Source: Prosapia bicincta
Lineage: Eukaryota; Arthropoda; Insecta; Hemiptera; Cercopidae
NCBI GenBank assembly: GCA_036971475.1
Contig: JBAIZL010000001.1
Span: 105,861,350 to 105,925,349 of the forward strand
Direction of reading: 5' to 3'
DNA length: 64,000 nucleotides
In this document: positions 39,290 through 49,799 of the stretch, in pieces
Position numbering within the stretch: the first letter of the stretch is position 1
Layout: every line of letters begins with the position of its first letter
Made by a program: the position numbers and the translations under genes
The notes under the pieces: generated by a model
Database searches by the model: none
Seen by the model: the letters and a program-made list of their open reading frames with translations, nothing else
Told to the model about the DNA's origin: nothing

Positions 39290-39440
39290 AGTATTAAAAC
39301 AACATAGGTTATTCAAATACAAGAATATTTTTTATTTTATATCCAAAGCTTTTCGTTGGCAAACAGTACCAACGAAAAGCTTTGGATATAAAATAATAAA
39401 TATTCTTGTATTTGAATAACCTATGTTGTTTTAAATTATT
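39290..39440. mobile_element. Fold-back element (family X)
   Basis: Inverted arms (about 39292-39363 and 39372-39436), with AAACAACATAGGTTATTCAA outside and TATCCAAAGCTTTTCGTTGG inside. Flanked by TA runs at 39274-39288 and 39465-39502. The inner CGAAAAGCTTTG contains a palindromic AAGCTT like the stem III of neighbouring families, but no CUGANGA is present. Confidence 0.65.
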
Positions 39441-39460
39441 AAACAAGAAAACGTATTTTA

Positions 39461-39692
<232 letters not shown>

Positions 39693-42600
39693 ATAAAATA
39701 GTAACATTATTTTAATAAATAAAATAATATTAATATTATTTACCAGCATTCAGAAAACCAATTGGTAGAATTATTTTTAAAAAAAAATTTTTAATTGTGA
39801 ATTAGTTTATTAATAATATATGTAAAAAAAATGGTTAAAGTATCAGATTTCCACAGGTCATCAAACATGTCCTGACTGAGATGCGGGGAAGGTTAATAGT
39901 TGCCGTACAAATCTAATAATTTTTTTTTACCATGTGCTCTTCAAGCGAGGTGATCAGTTCAAAATGTATTTAATTTGAGGTAGAAGGGATCACGAAAAGC
40001 AGTTTCGAATCAATGTTTAGTTGACATTTTCGTTATATAAAGTGTTTTAAAATGAGTTCATAAGGTATTGTTTTTTGCTTTAAATTATCTAATTAATTAC
40101 ATCTCACAATACTACGTCCAGGCCAATTCAAACCGGAACATGGGGGAAGTCACAAACAGAAATCATCAACTTTACATATGTTTTCCAACTAAGTGATAAA
40201 CAATTGGTACAATCTTTCACTTCTAAACTGAATTCTTTTAAATAAAGTTTAACGTTGTTAAAAGTTTAGGCTGGTAAAATATCAAAAATTTAAAATATGT
40301 GTTACTATCCGAGTATAATAAAAAAAAAAAACAGGTTAACAATTTTTTTTATAAAGGGTCTATTTGTATTACTATTTTAAATATAGTTCAAATCCCTAAT
40401 TAATATTAGTTGAATATGTTACATATTTAGAAAATCAACTAAACTTTTTGATTATATCTTTGTCTACAAATGATTTTTATTTGAGAACTCTTTAAAAAGA
40501 AAGAAAATTTGTTGCTAAACAGTTAATCATTAGGTAACTGTCTAAATTTCAAAAGAAAAATTTTTTTATATGCATATATTCTCAAAAATACATTTACTTC
40601 ATTCAGATTTAAAAGTTAAAAGGGACACACTTTGGGCTATTATGCTTATGTATAATGTTTTATTAAGAATGAATTTATAACTATTATATAGAAATATTAG
40701 TAGTTATACTTCTTTCTTTAAAGATAAAGATAAACAAAAATGTTGTTGAAAAAAAGAAATGTTGGTCAAGTTAAAAAGAATATGTTTAATGATAGTTTTA
40801 ATATGTAAGAAAAGTCAATGTATAAATTTAGGTAAGACTGTTAATCTATTTCTGTAACAAACTGTTTCTTATTTTAGTTGTGTACATTACTATATCTTCA
40901 AGTCTTTTCCTTGTACTTGGATATAAATTGTTTGGTGCAAATAATGCTTCAATATTCCTGAATTCCACTTTCATGTGTTTTCTATTTTATTTTTGGATAT
41001 AGTCGGATTGCATTACTCAAGCTTAACTTAACTTTTGAGTGTTTATTGCTCAGCAAATTTTCTCTAGCACAATTCATTTACTTGCATTTTTTTTCAAGTC
41101 CAGTTACAACTTAAGTACAGTAGTTTAAATAGATATCAATAAGTAAAACATAAATAAGTCAATAAAAATCAAATAATAAATAATCAAAATCATATGACAT
41201 TTGCTATTACACAAAAATGAAACAGATTGAAGAAATAAAAATCTTATAAAATTGTTATTTCTAAAATAATCTGGTACTGAATTCAATGAGGATTGAATTT
41301 TTGTTGCTTGCATATCATGCACAAACTAAATAAAAAGTCAATGCGATATAATCAAATAGTATAAAAAATATAAACATTTCAAGCTACAGTACATACAATT
41401 TAATTTAAATTCACACATACTTTTTGAGATCATAACACATAAAACTCCCTTTAAAAATCACCTAACTTTCCCTTAAGCTCAATTACAATCTGAGTTGACA
41501 ATTGTATACATATCCCAAAACAGCAATCCTCATTAAACAAAGGAAGTAAGTGCTGTTATAGGCAAATATCATATATTAATATATATTCAAGGGTAAATGA
41601 AATAATTTCCTTAAAAAATCTAGAAAGTAAAATTTTTACTTCTTTTTTAAGATATATAACATTCTATACATTTTTTGTATATCTATTAATTTATTTCACA
41701 AACAATGCTAAATTACTAAAGTATTTAGTTGCTAAATTTTTGCTATCTAAAAATTCTAACTAAATATTTAATATGGCTTATCACCAATAATGACATCACA
41801 TAACAATGATGTGTAAAAATACTAATAATATTAATGATATATTAATACTAATTGAAAATTGTTCTCCAATATAATAAATCACATTTTAAGGTATATAAAA
41901 AAAAGTATAAAAGTGCCTTGTGTGGGGGCTAACAAAGAACTCTGCATAGCTAAATCCAGTGCACCATGCGCACATTCCTTGCTCCCCCTCACTTGGCAAA
42001 GAACCAATTAAATCCCTCCTCTCACTCATTAATAAGATACTCCTTGTGCAGTCTTCATCATAATCACCTGCTATCAATGTCATCACCTATTGTTTCTATA
42101 GATCCAGATACAAAGATAGCAACTCAATCTTATTAACAGTAAATATACTAATAAGCAAAATTACTTCATTGCAGATGAAAAGTTAAAAAAATGTATTCAC
42201 ATCTAGTTATAAAAATCTACATTTTATAAAATATTATTAGCCATCATTTTATCAACTATTTTAAAGATCAGTCATATTATTTGTCAAATGGAAAAAATGT
42301 GAAAAATGTTTTTTATATTGTTCTTTTGTTTGAGTGACATTAATTAACTGATCTTCTCACTTAAAGACTATTTGTAAGTGATTTAGGAACAGAATCTTCT
42401 TTCCCAGTTAGGAAAGCATATCTAGCTATAAAAATTTGTATTTTTGCCTAAAATTTACTTAAGTGAATGGGTGGTGTTAACTTCCCCAGAAGGATTATAA
42501 AGCCTTTTTAAAATATTTTTTATGCAAAAATAACTTTAAATAATTATTTCAAACTATCAGATATATTTTTCAAACTATTAATATGTCAGAAAACTATCAG

Positions 42601-43527
42601 AAAAACTGTCAAACTATTTGTATCAGAAAATTCAAATATTATAACTAAAAGGTAATTTTTCTTTAAACAAGTTGATAGGAAACTAAAAATTGTCCGTAAC
42701 TAAGCATGTACAATGTCCGTAAAATACTTTACTGACAACATCTTGACTAACTTAAGTCTCATATTTGAAAAAAAAACTTAGAAAGTGTCTAATGGATTTG
42801 CCATAAATAACATCCATGGTAAAATTGCTGTAGCCGAGGATGGACTTCTAAAAATGTCACATAGGCATAATATTTCTCTGTAAAGTTGTAGTTTCTGAAA
42901 ATAAAGATTTTTTTTTAAACCAGTATTTCTTACAAGACTTTATCCTAATTTCTTAAATAAATTTCTTGAACATTATTTCATGTTCACCGAGTAGTCTATA
43001 AATTTTAAAAACTTTTAAATTAATACAAATTTAATTAACTAACTTTTTTACTTGTGTGAAATTTTGCCACTGTGATTTGTATTAGTTCCCAGTACCTAAG
43101 GTATGTCTAACATTCACTTCAAAGGGAATTCTGGCCGTGCTACTGCATCTGGTCCCACAAATAATTCAAATGATTTATAAAATATCAGTTTACTATTAAA
43201 AAATAAAACAAAATAATTCATATGTAAAGGAAATTTAGTAAACCCTATACTAAGGTTGAGGGTATTACTTATGTATCTTGCCTCTTAATAAAATACATTT
43301 TTATTTCTCTTGACCAAAACATTTTTTAAAGTATCGTTATCGTAAGTAAAGTAAAACAAAATAATGTGTTTAAATTTGAGGAATACTTCACACTCTGATA
43401 TTGCAAATAAATCCCAAAAGTAAGTAACTGTACTTTAATGTCAAATTAACCTACAGTTTGTACTGCGTAGGAATGTAACCATTGGTAACACATAGGTTAC
43501 TTATTAAATATATATACTTTCTTTTCA
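39693..43527 (-). other. Intronic sequence (TAB2-like gene), no gene recognised
   Basis: AT-rich. A block near 41490-41560 is similar to one near 10308-10380. Small frames such as 41886-42086 (minus) have no recognisable content. Confidence 0.45.
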
Positions 43528-43747
43528 TGATATTTCACGTTATCCATTACTTTTCCGTTGCACTGACTTTATGAAGTTATTATTATTACTTGTAAATAAT
43601 TTTTTTCTCCACTAAGTGCAATAATTTTACCTTATGTGATGAGGCACCTTTCGGTCACTTGACTATTGTCGAATCACTGAATTAATTAAGGTAAAATTAT
43701 TGCACTTACTGGTGGAAAAAATTATTTACAAGTAATAATAATAACAC
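43528..43747. mobile_element. Fold-back element of family G, right arm short
   Basis: A minus-strand terminal repeat (43528-43685, from TTTCACGTTATCC to the hammerhead-like motif) is followed by a 62-base inverted partial copy (43686-43747) sharing GGTAAAATTATTGCACTTA. Same family as 27611-27893. Confidence 0.7.
43636..43677 (-). ncRNA. Variant hammerhead-like motif (family G)
   Basis: On the minus strand: stem I GUGAU/AUCAC, core UCGACAA, extra U, stem II AGUC/GACC (one pair lost), GAAA, stem III AGGUGCCU. The core is identical to 27779-27820 at an independent locus. Confidence 0.5.
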
Positions 43748-44289
43748 TTATTTTATCTCACCTGCTTTAAAATGTCTATAGATTTATACATTTTACTTTT
43801 CAGTTTATTCTTCATAGGTCAATGTACAACTTTGTAGCATGTATTGCACTGATGAAGGTTTAGAATTATATATTATTTTCAAAATATATATTCAAAATGT
43901 ATATTAGGATTTTAAATTTCTAAACAGTTTACAATCTAACTGAAAAAGATAATTAAGAATAAATGAATAAATGGTTACTGTAATGAGCTAATTTATAACT
44001 TTATGATATGACTCTTTATTAAGACTTTAAAATGAATAAATTCTTTTTATTAATAAAAACATTGAAGACAGTTAGAGTTAAAACTTAATCACAGACACTC
44101 TTATTGTACGCTGATAAAACTAGTACAAACATATCAAGCCATTGTCTTTTGGACAAAGATAAAAACTATGAAATTTGTAATATATGAACTTGAAAAATTC
44201 CTACTGTAAGTTTTATGTAAAGTATAGTTTCAAAGTAATTTTAATTCAGTACCTTTTACAGTGACGTAAGTTATATATTTTTCATCTGC

Positions 44290-45520
44290 CTGTATTTCAT
44301 GCTAAAACTACACAATATTTACTGTCCATATTTATATCATAATATTTTGATATTAAATTCTTTCTCTTAATAATTTTCCTTTTTACTAAGCCTCTTGTTT
44401 CTTCTTCAAAGAGATAACCAATTTTGTCCAACCTGATTACATTTCTTGTGGTGGACAAACTAATACTGTCCACCATTTGTTGTCTGTCATCTACATATTC
44501 TTCTACACGACCTAGCACAACCAATAGATGTGGCATCGTTCCTATCATCTTTAAACTCTCTCAAAGATCATAACTTTGATGAAACTCTCACATTCACTTT
44601 CATGGAGAACATACTTGACAGTGATTTTACTTACACAAAACTAATAGTGGTAGATCCTCAAGTTGCATCAATGATATATGTGTAAACAAAGAGTAACACT
44701 CAAAGACAAGTAACATGTCTTCCCCTCTACGATTCAAACAAATTTAAGACTTTTATAGATAGAAGATATGCTTTGACTTTTCTAAACTTGTTTCCATTCC
44801 AAATTTCCCTTCTTCATTCCACACAAGGAGTAGTTCATACTTCATTTTGCATTCGAAATTAGATACCGTTACACGTTGTGTCAATGGCATTGTACTTATA
44901 AGAAATTTTGCCCTTCATCTGCTCTTATATTTCCAAGTATTCAACAGTGGCGAAGGACTGAACAAAATGATACTCGACTCTCAGTGATTGGAGCCTGTAT
45001 ATTGAACACAGAATATCTCTAACTAAAGGGTTCTTAAAGAATATTTCCTGAGTATCCTGGATAGTACTTTTGGAAGTAAAGGTGTAAAGGTATATGCAAT
45101 CATTGTTAGGGCTTTGTAAATAACAAATAAACTCTGCTATATAAACATCACAGGGTGAGGGCAATTCAGGTGTATGTGCTCCTTGACATATAAAATACGC
45201 ACCCTACCCCATTGTGCAGTTTTCAATTATCTGTTAAGATAATAGAGCTGTGTTAGAGAATTCTGTAGATCTGCAAAAACTGTTTGAGATGAATAACATC
45301 AGAAGTATTGTGTTTTAGAAATCTGGACAGTGAGAAATAAAAATTTAGCATTTTTATTGTCCATGGAGGAATGTAGCACAATGTTTGTTCGAATATAGAT
45401 GGCATTTGGAAGTCTAGATTATTAAGAATGCGCAATGTTCTTATGCTAAAGAAAGCAATCGAACTTTGGCAATAATTGTAACGATCCACAAGAGTTTTAA
45501 AAAAATGCATTGTTTAGTTT
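44290..45520 (-). pseudogene. Decayed non-LTR retrotransposon 3' part (RNase H region)
   Basis: Three minus-strand pieces in different frames line up with the end of a LINE ORF2. 45253-45510 has RTLRILNNLDFQMP ... YIPPWTIKMLN, as in the linker before RNase H. 44925-45164 resembles RNase H (TFTSKSTIQD ... LVRDILCSI), and a shifted frame just after it gives LCHCWILGNIRADE, like the WVPGHCGIPGNE-AD end. 44297-44548 is a C-terminal tail. Many stops and frameshifts. The RT itself was not found. Family assignment is tentative. Confidence 0.5.
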
Positions 45521-45699
45521 CACACAAAACCTTCAGCAGAAATAAAAATTACCAAAAAGAAAAACATTTCAGAAAAAGATAAAAAGGCTTTAATTCCGCT
45601 GTATAGTACTCCCTACCATTGAAAACAACACTTTGCAGATGTAACAAGAAGGTTAAATGTATGTTTCTGCCACCGAACACATCTGTATTTAAGCTATGG

Positions 45700-46100
45700 A
45701 CTGAGGTATCATTTATACTGTTAAAAGGATTTATAGAAGAAAATCCTCAATGAAATCCTATCAGTTAAAGACATTCAGCTGTCTTACAGGTGAAGTAGTC
45801 ACAAGTGGACAGCAGACACTTGAAAATTTTAACATACAAACTATGATTTCCAACTTTGCTGATGCTGTATACGAGATTAAACCTACAACTTTGGTTAACT
45901 CGTAGAAAAAACTACTGACTCAAAAAACACATTGCAAGGTGCACAAGACGAAGCTGTTTCAATGGAAGATGATGATTGTGGTTTTTAGACATCGACTACA
46001 CAGGAAATTATAGAGTGTATAATGGAGGTGACATTTTGGAAGACGAAAGTAATGAAGAAGTGGACATTATTCAGTGTATGATGAACAATCCAAAAATGAA
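45700..46100 (+). pseudogene. Tigger/pogo transposase C-terminal remnant
   Basis: The plus-strand frame with ISNFADAVYEIKPTTLVNS followed by a stop (where Trp is expected) and KKLL matches the AW-x-V-x-x-x-TI-NCWKK segment near the end of Tigger-type transposases. An acidic tail with EIIECIMEV follows. Short and broken. Confidence 0.45.
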
Positions 46101-46756
46101 TAAACATCTGTTTATTATGAACATTTGCAGCTTCTTCATCAGTTACTGTTCAAAGTAAAAAGGCCCTAAAAGAAAATCATTACTTTCTTTAAACTCGTTA
46201 ATGTTAATAGAAGTTATTGTACAAAAGGCAAAAATACATCGAGTCCTTCAATTCAATTAATACAGCTATATTAAATGTCTTGTAACGCTTTTGTTACGGC
46301 TGTGACTATTTGGTCCTTTTTTTATATTGAATGTTTACTGTTTAGTTTAACATTAGCTCAGTATAGTATTTCCATGGGAAAAAGTTGTTACTTTGTGTTG
46401 AGGTTTATGTTGTGTGGAGAAAGTTATACACAGTTAAATGCCCAACAGTTCTCATTTTAGTGTTTTGTGTAATTTGAGAGTGAATTTTGTTTTTCGGTAA
46501 GCTTCTAAATTAAAAGTAAGTTGACAAAAATTTGTTAGCACTGCTGTTGATTTCACATTATATTAAAATCTGTTAATTGATTTTAAAATCATTGTAAACA
46601 AACTTAAATATGTTTTAGATCGGTTTGAATCATTTATAAAACCTTTTACGGTTTTCTCCATTTCATTAACTTTATAAAGATTTTAGTAGACATTTTTATT
46701 TCCTTTATATTGGACAGTCATTAAAATGGATAACCAAAATATATTTATGAATATTT

Positions 46757-46779
46757 GTGTGTGTGTGTGTCTGTGTGTA

Positions 46780-46841
<62 letters not shown>

Positions 46842-46953
46842 TGTGTTTGTGTATGTGTGTTTGTGAGTGTTTGTTTATGTGGGTTTGTGAGTGTATGTGT
46901 GTGTGTGTGTGTGTGTTTGTGAGTGTGTTTGTGTTTGTGTGTGTGTGTGTGTG
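46757..46953. repeat. Imperfect (TG)n microsatellite
   Basis: TG-rich tract interrupted by TGTT, TGAG and TGTA variants; clearly older than the perfect (CA)n tract at 24 kb. Confidence 0.95.
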
Positions 46954-47508
46954 TGTTCATCTCATAAGCTATAATAATTGTAACTATTCAACTTAGTAAA
47001 TAAATATTCAAAAAGAAAAACGTCATCTATGAATCATATATGTATATTTAAATTTAGTTTTGGTGCCTTATTAAGTATATTTCTGTCTGTCCAAAAACAA
47101 ATTTACTAAAGGTAGCTATTATTTGAATTGCATAAAAAGTTCTATGTTGAGTTGAGTTATTCTACCTTCTTTTTACAAGTAGCTTCCTTATGGGTCATTT
47201 TCAAAAGGACATACATTATCAAAAAACATGTCAGAAATATGGCAAAATGGCTAACCACATATATGCAGGTTAAGTTCTTCATATAGGTCGGAGCAAATGG
47301 TTAATGTTTTTAAAGTTGTAAAAGAAAAATAGAACTAGCCATTAATTTTTTTTCTATATGATTTTTATTATATTTTAAAATAGACTGTAATAGGTTTTCT
47401 AACTCAACCTGTCCTTAATAATTTGTCACTCCCCATCCAATCACATTCGTAATTGAGAATTACCAACTTGCATCTATATCATACAAAATTTAAAGCTTAT
47501 GTAAATAC

Positions 47509-47657
47509 CTTTGGTGTTTTTGATGGGGCTCCTAATCTAGCATCAAGATCTTGTTGCATTGCTTCTACTTCTTGTTGCATAGCTCTTAGTTTTTCTTTTT
47601 CTTTGGCAAGTTCCTTCTCCAGACGTGCCTTGCGCTCCAGCTGTTCTGTGAGGCGTG
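47509..47657 (-). CDS. Tab2: TAB2/TAB3-type adaptor, coiled-coil exon 1
   Basis: A 149-base exon. The acceptor TAG is at 47658-47660 and the donor GTATTT follows 47509 (minus strand); it ends on a codon boundary, matching the next exon 9 kb downstream. It encodes RLTEQLERKARLEKELAKEK and onward, a highly charged heptad coiled coil ending SKTPK, like the RLAKQLKLEKEELE segment of vertebrate TAB2. It is the most 5' exon found. The N-terminal ubiquitin-binding CUE region and most of the protein must lie beyond this window or in exons that I could not recognise between 47658 and 64000. Confidence 0.82.
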
Positions 47658-47660
47658 CTA

Positions 47661-48500
47661 CAACAGGAGTAACATTTTATTTAACAAACGCCCAAAAAAC
47701 ACAAAAAATCATGACTCTATAAAAATTAATAAAATTGAGAGAAATTTTGATGTTTTAAATTACGAATATTTAGTACAACTCGGTTTGAACCAGATTGGCT
47801 TGTTGAACTGAGTCTTCAGTAGCATTTAATAGAGATGTTTTCCACTCATATGCACATATTTTCTCTCAAATAATTGTCTATGATTACTAATTACCAGGTT
47901 TTACTTGAAACATACTCAATCATAGCAATTTCTTACCTTCAGTATTGTTTACAAAGTAAGCGAAGCATACTATTCCATAAGGTATATTACAAATTAGATG
48001 AACCCATATTGATACTAGGCTAACAAACGTGTATTTTAAAATACATTAGTTGAATACTGAACACAAGGAAATGGGAATTATTTTTTAAATAAAAAAAAGT
48101 ATATAATAATTTGTGTTAATTTAAAACTGAAGTACTTTTCTTTTAACTTACTGAGACCGAATGCCTAATATATTTAAAAGGTTCAGAAACATCAAACTCC
48201 CTATATATACACAATCTCTCCATTCCATGTTATAAAGAAGAGTAAAAATATTTAATTTGTGTTTTTTATGTCAGATGCTTCACATTTTCCTTCTAATTTC
48301 TGAATCAAATTTGTATTTCAACATTAATTAAACTTGAGTAATATTCTTCATCAATGAGCAATCGAGCAGAAGATTCTATATATGCAATAGAACTCCAACT
48401 ATCCAAATTGTTATCTTAATCCCTTTTAGATTTTCGGACAAAAAAATTAAGACAAAAATGTACTGCGATTTCCAAATTAATCATTTCATCTATAAGTGCT
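47661..48500. other. No gene recognised upstream of the last visible TAB2-like exon
   Basis: Presumably intron of the same gene. No exon-like coding block with splice sites could be supported. Confidence 0.4.
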
Positions 48501-48509
48501 ATTGGATTT

Positions 48510-48803
48510 CGACTCTTTGAAGAACACAAACAGAACACCAACTCAATATTTTACAACCACATAAAAGATACAGGACACAAATACAGACATTTACCAAAAC
48601 CTAGAAATCCTACACATCAACAAAAAGGACCACATATCAACACACTAGAACAATATGAAATTTACAGACACACAAAAACACAAAGTACAAACATATTAAA
48701 CGAACAAACACAATACAAATCACACATACTCTTTGATACTATCGCAAACCTACCTTTAAAACCGTCACCGCTTGACCCAACATTTCCAAGCAGAAGACAC
48801 TGA
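48510..48803 (+). pseudogene. Penelope-like element, C-terminal coding end
   Basis: An open frame of about 97 codons encodes RLFEEHKQNTNSIFYNHIKD ... LEQYEIYRHTKTQ ... SHILFDTIANL. This matches the C-terminal region beyond the GIY-YIG endonuclease in Penelope-like ORFs (pattern LN-LE-YEIY-H and THTLFD). The frame ends at TGA 48801-48803, which is part of the hammerhead core at 48800-48806. The RT and the catalytic GIY-YIG residues are not present upstream, so this is a 5'-truncated copy. In intact PLEs the endonuclease nicks target DNA for primed reverse transcription. Confidence 0.65.
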
Positions 48804-48840
48804 TGAAGATCGGCACATAGCGATCGAAAAAGTTCTGTCT
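48795..48840 (+). ncRNA. Type-I hammerhead ribozyme, core intact (PLE, family P)
   Basis: Stem I is AGACA (48795-48799) with UGUCU (48836-48840). The core is CUGAUGA (48800-48806), then an extra A, stem II GAUCG/CGAUC with an 8-base loop, GAAA (48826-48829), a two-pair stem III and UUC before the predicted cut after 48835. All invariant core bases are kept. It lies directly at the end of the PLE coding frame, in the terminal repeat. Confidence 0.75.
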
Positions 48841-48972
48841 CAGTAAGTTTTAACAAAATTTACTAAATTCAAAGTTCAGATAGTCAAAATTCAAGAACTA
48901 ATTTATCACTTTTACATTAATTTATGAATATCCAAACTTTATTTTATTTTGAAAAATTTGTAGAAACTTAAT

Positions 48973-49019
48973 GAGACAGAATGTTTTTGATCGCTCCGTG
49001 GCGATCTTTATCAGTGTCT
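48973..49019 (-). ncRNA. Hammerhead ribozyme remnant (family P, minus)
   Basis: Minus strand: AGACA, core CUGAUAA (G8 to A), extra A, perfect stem II GAUCGC/GCGAUC with loop CACGGA, AAAA (G12 to A), then ACAUUC and UGUCUC. The fold is intact but two invariant residues are lost. Confidence 0.6.
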
Positions 49020-49690
49020 TTTTTTGTTCTGTTTTTTATGTATGTGTCTGTGTTCAAGTTAATAGATTGTCTGATTATTTTGTTCATGTATTTTGCTAGT
49101 TTATGTGCAGGGGCATTTTGGTAGTTGATGATAGCTCAGAATGGAGACATTTGGTTTGTGAATTTTAGGGAGAGCAGAGAGGGTAGGTGCTTTAGGGCAG
49201 ATTTCTTTTTGGTGGTGTTTTTTGTTCTTGCTGATAATGTATTTGGAGCTATTAATTAGTTTTTTGTTGGTTCTGTGGTATTTCTCAGTTGGATCTGTAT
49301 ATAGTTGTATTATATTATTATTTATTATGTATTCATTGATTTTGTCGTTTATGCTGTTTTTATTAATAATTACTGTGGTGTTGCCTTTGTCAGCTTTGGT
49401 GAGTGTGATATTTAGTTATGATTTTTGTTTAATGTTGGCAGTGATTTTAATTTCATTGTTTACGTTTTTGTTCGTTATGTTTTTGAGTTTGGCTAGGTTT
49501 GTTGTGTCATGTCGAAGTGAGTCTTGATCTTTGGTGTCAGTTTTTTGTATGACTGTTTCAGTTTGTAGCATAATGTATTTATTGTTATGTTATTTATTTA
49601 TAATGTTGGTTTTATTTTAGGCCTTTATTTATTAAATTAATTTTGTGTTGTGTGAATTTGGTATTAGTGAAGTCAACTGTGCGGGGGTAA
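49020..49690 (-). pseudogene. Penelope-like reverse transcriptase N-terminal fragment
   Basis: On the minus strand, from 49690 downwards, the frames give NFTNTKFTQHKINLINKGLK-type sequence, then TKADKGNTTVII, then LYTDPTEKYHRTNKKLINSS and ALPKIHKPN. A frameshift near 49140 leads to INYQNAPAHKLAKYMNKII. The order DKGN - DPT - PKIHK - HKLAKY is diagnostic of Penelope-like RTs (known family pattern). It stops before the RT catalytic core and joins directly to the minus-strand hammerhead at 48973-49019, so the middle and end of the ORF are missing. Confidence 0.7.
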
Positions 49691-49697
49691 AAGTTTT

Positions 49698-49790
49698 GAG
49701 ACACTGATGAAGATCCCCACGGAGAAATCAAAAACGTTCTGTCTCACTAAGTTTTTACAAATTTACAAAACTAATTAAAGTTCGGATAGT
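49698..49790 (+). ncRNA. Third family P terminal repeat with dead hammerhead
   Basis: Stem I GAGACA/UGUCUC, core CUGAUGA (49704-49710), extra A, a stem II damaged to GAUCCC/GAAAUC, AAAA replacing GAAA, and a palindromic stem III AACGUU are at 49698-49745. It is followed by the shared terminal-repeat sequence CACTAAGTTTTTACAAATTT and AAAGTTCGGATAGTC (to ~49790), as after the other two motifs. Confidence 0.6.
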
Positions 49791-49799
49791 CATAAACTA

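Noticed and set aside
39043..39440. Complete hammerhead ribozymes in fold-backs X and Y
   Set aside because: Only the CGAAAA-GCTTTG side is visible. No CUGANGA-like core or stem I partner was found.
43843..43880. CACTGATGAAGG as a further hammerhead core
   Set aside because: No stem II hairpin or GAAA follows at the right distance.
48662..48856. Minus-strand frame of 64 codons near 48.7 kb as an upstream TAB2-like exon
   Set aside because: It is antisense to the Penelope-like C-terminal coding frame and its ribozyme.
49222..49527. 101-codon plus-strand hydrophobic frame resembling a membrane protein
   Set aside because: It is antisense to the minus-strand Penelope-like RT fragment (DKGN and DPT motifs), which explains the hydrophobic appearance.
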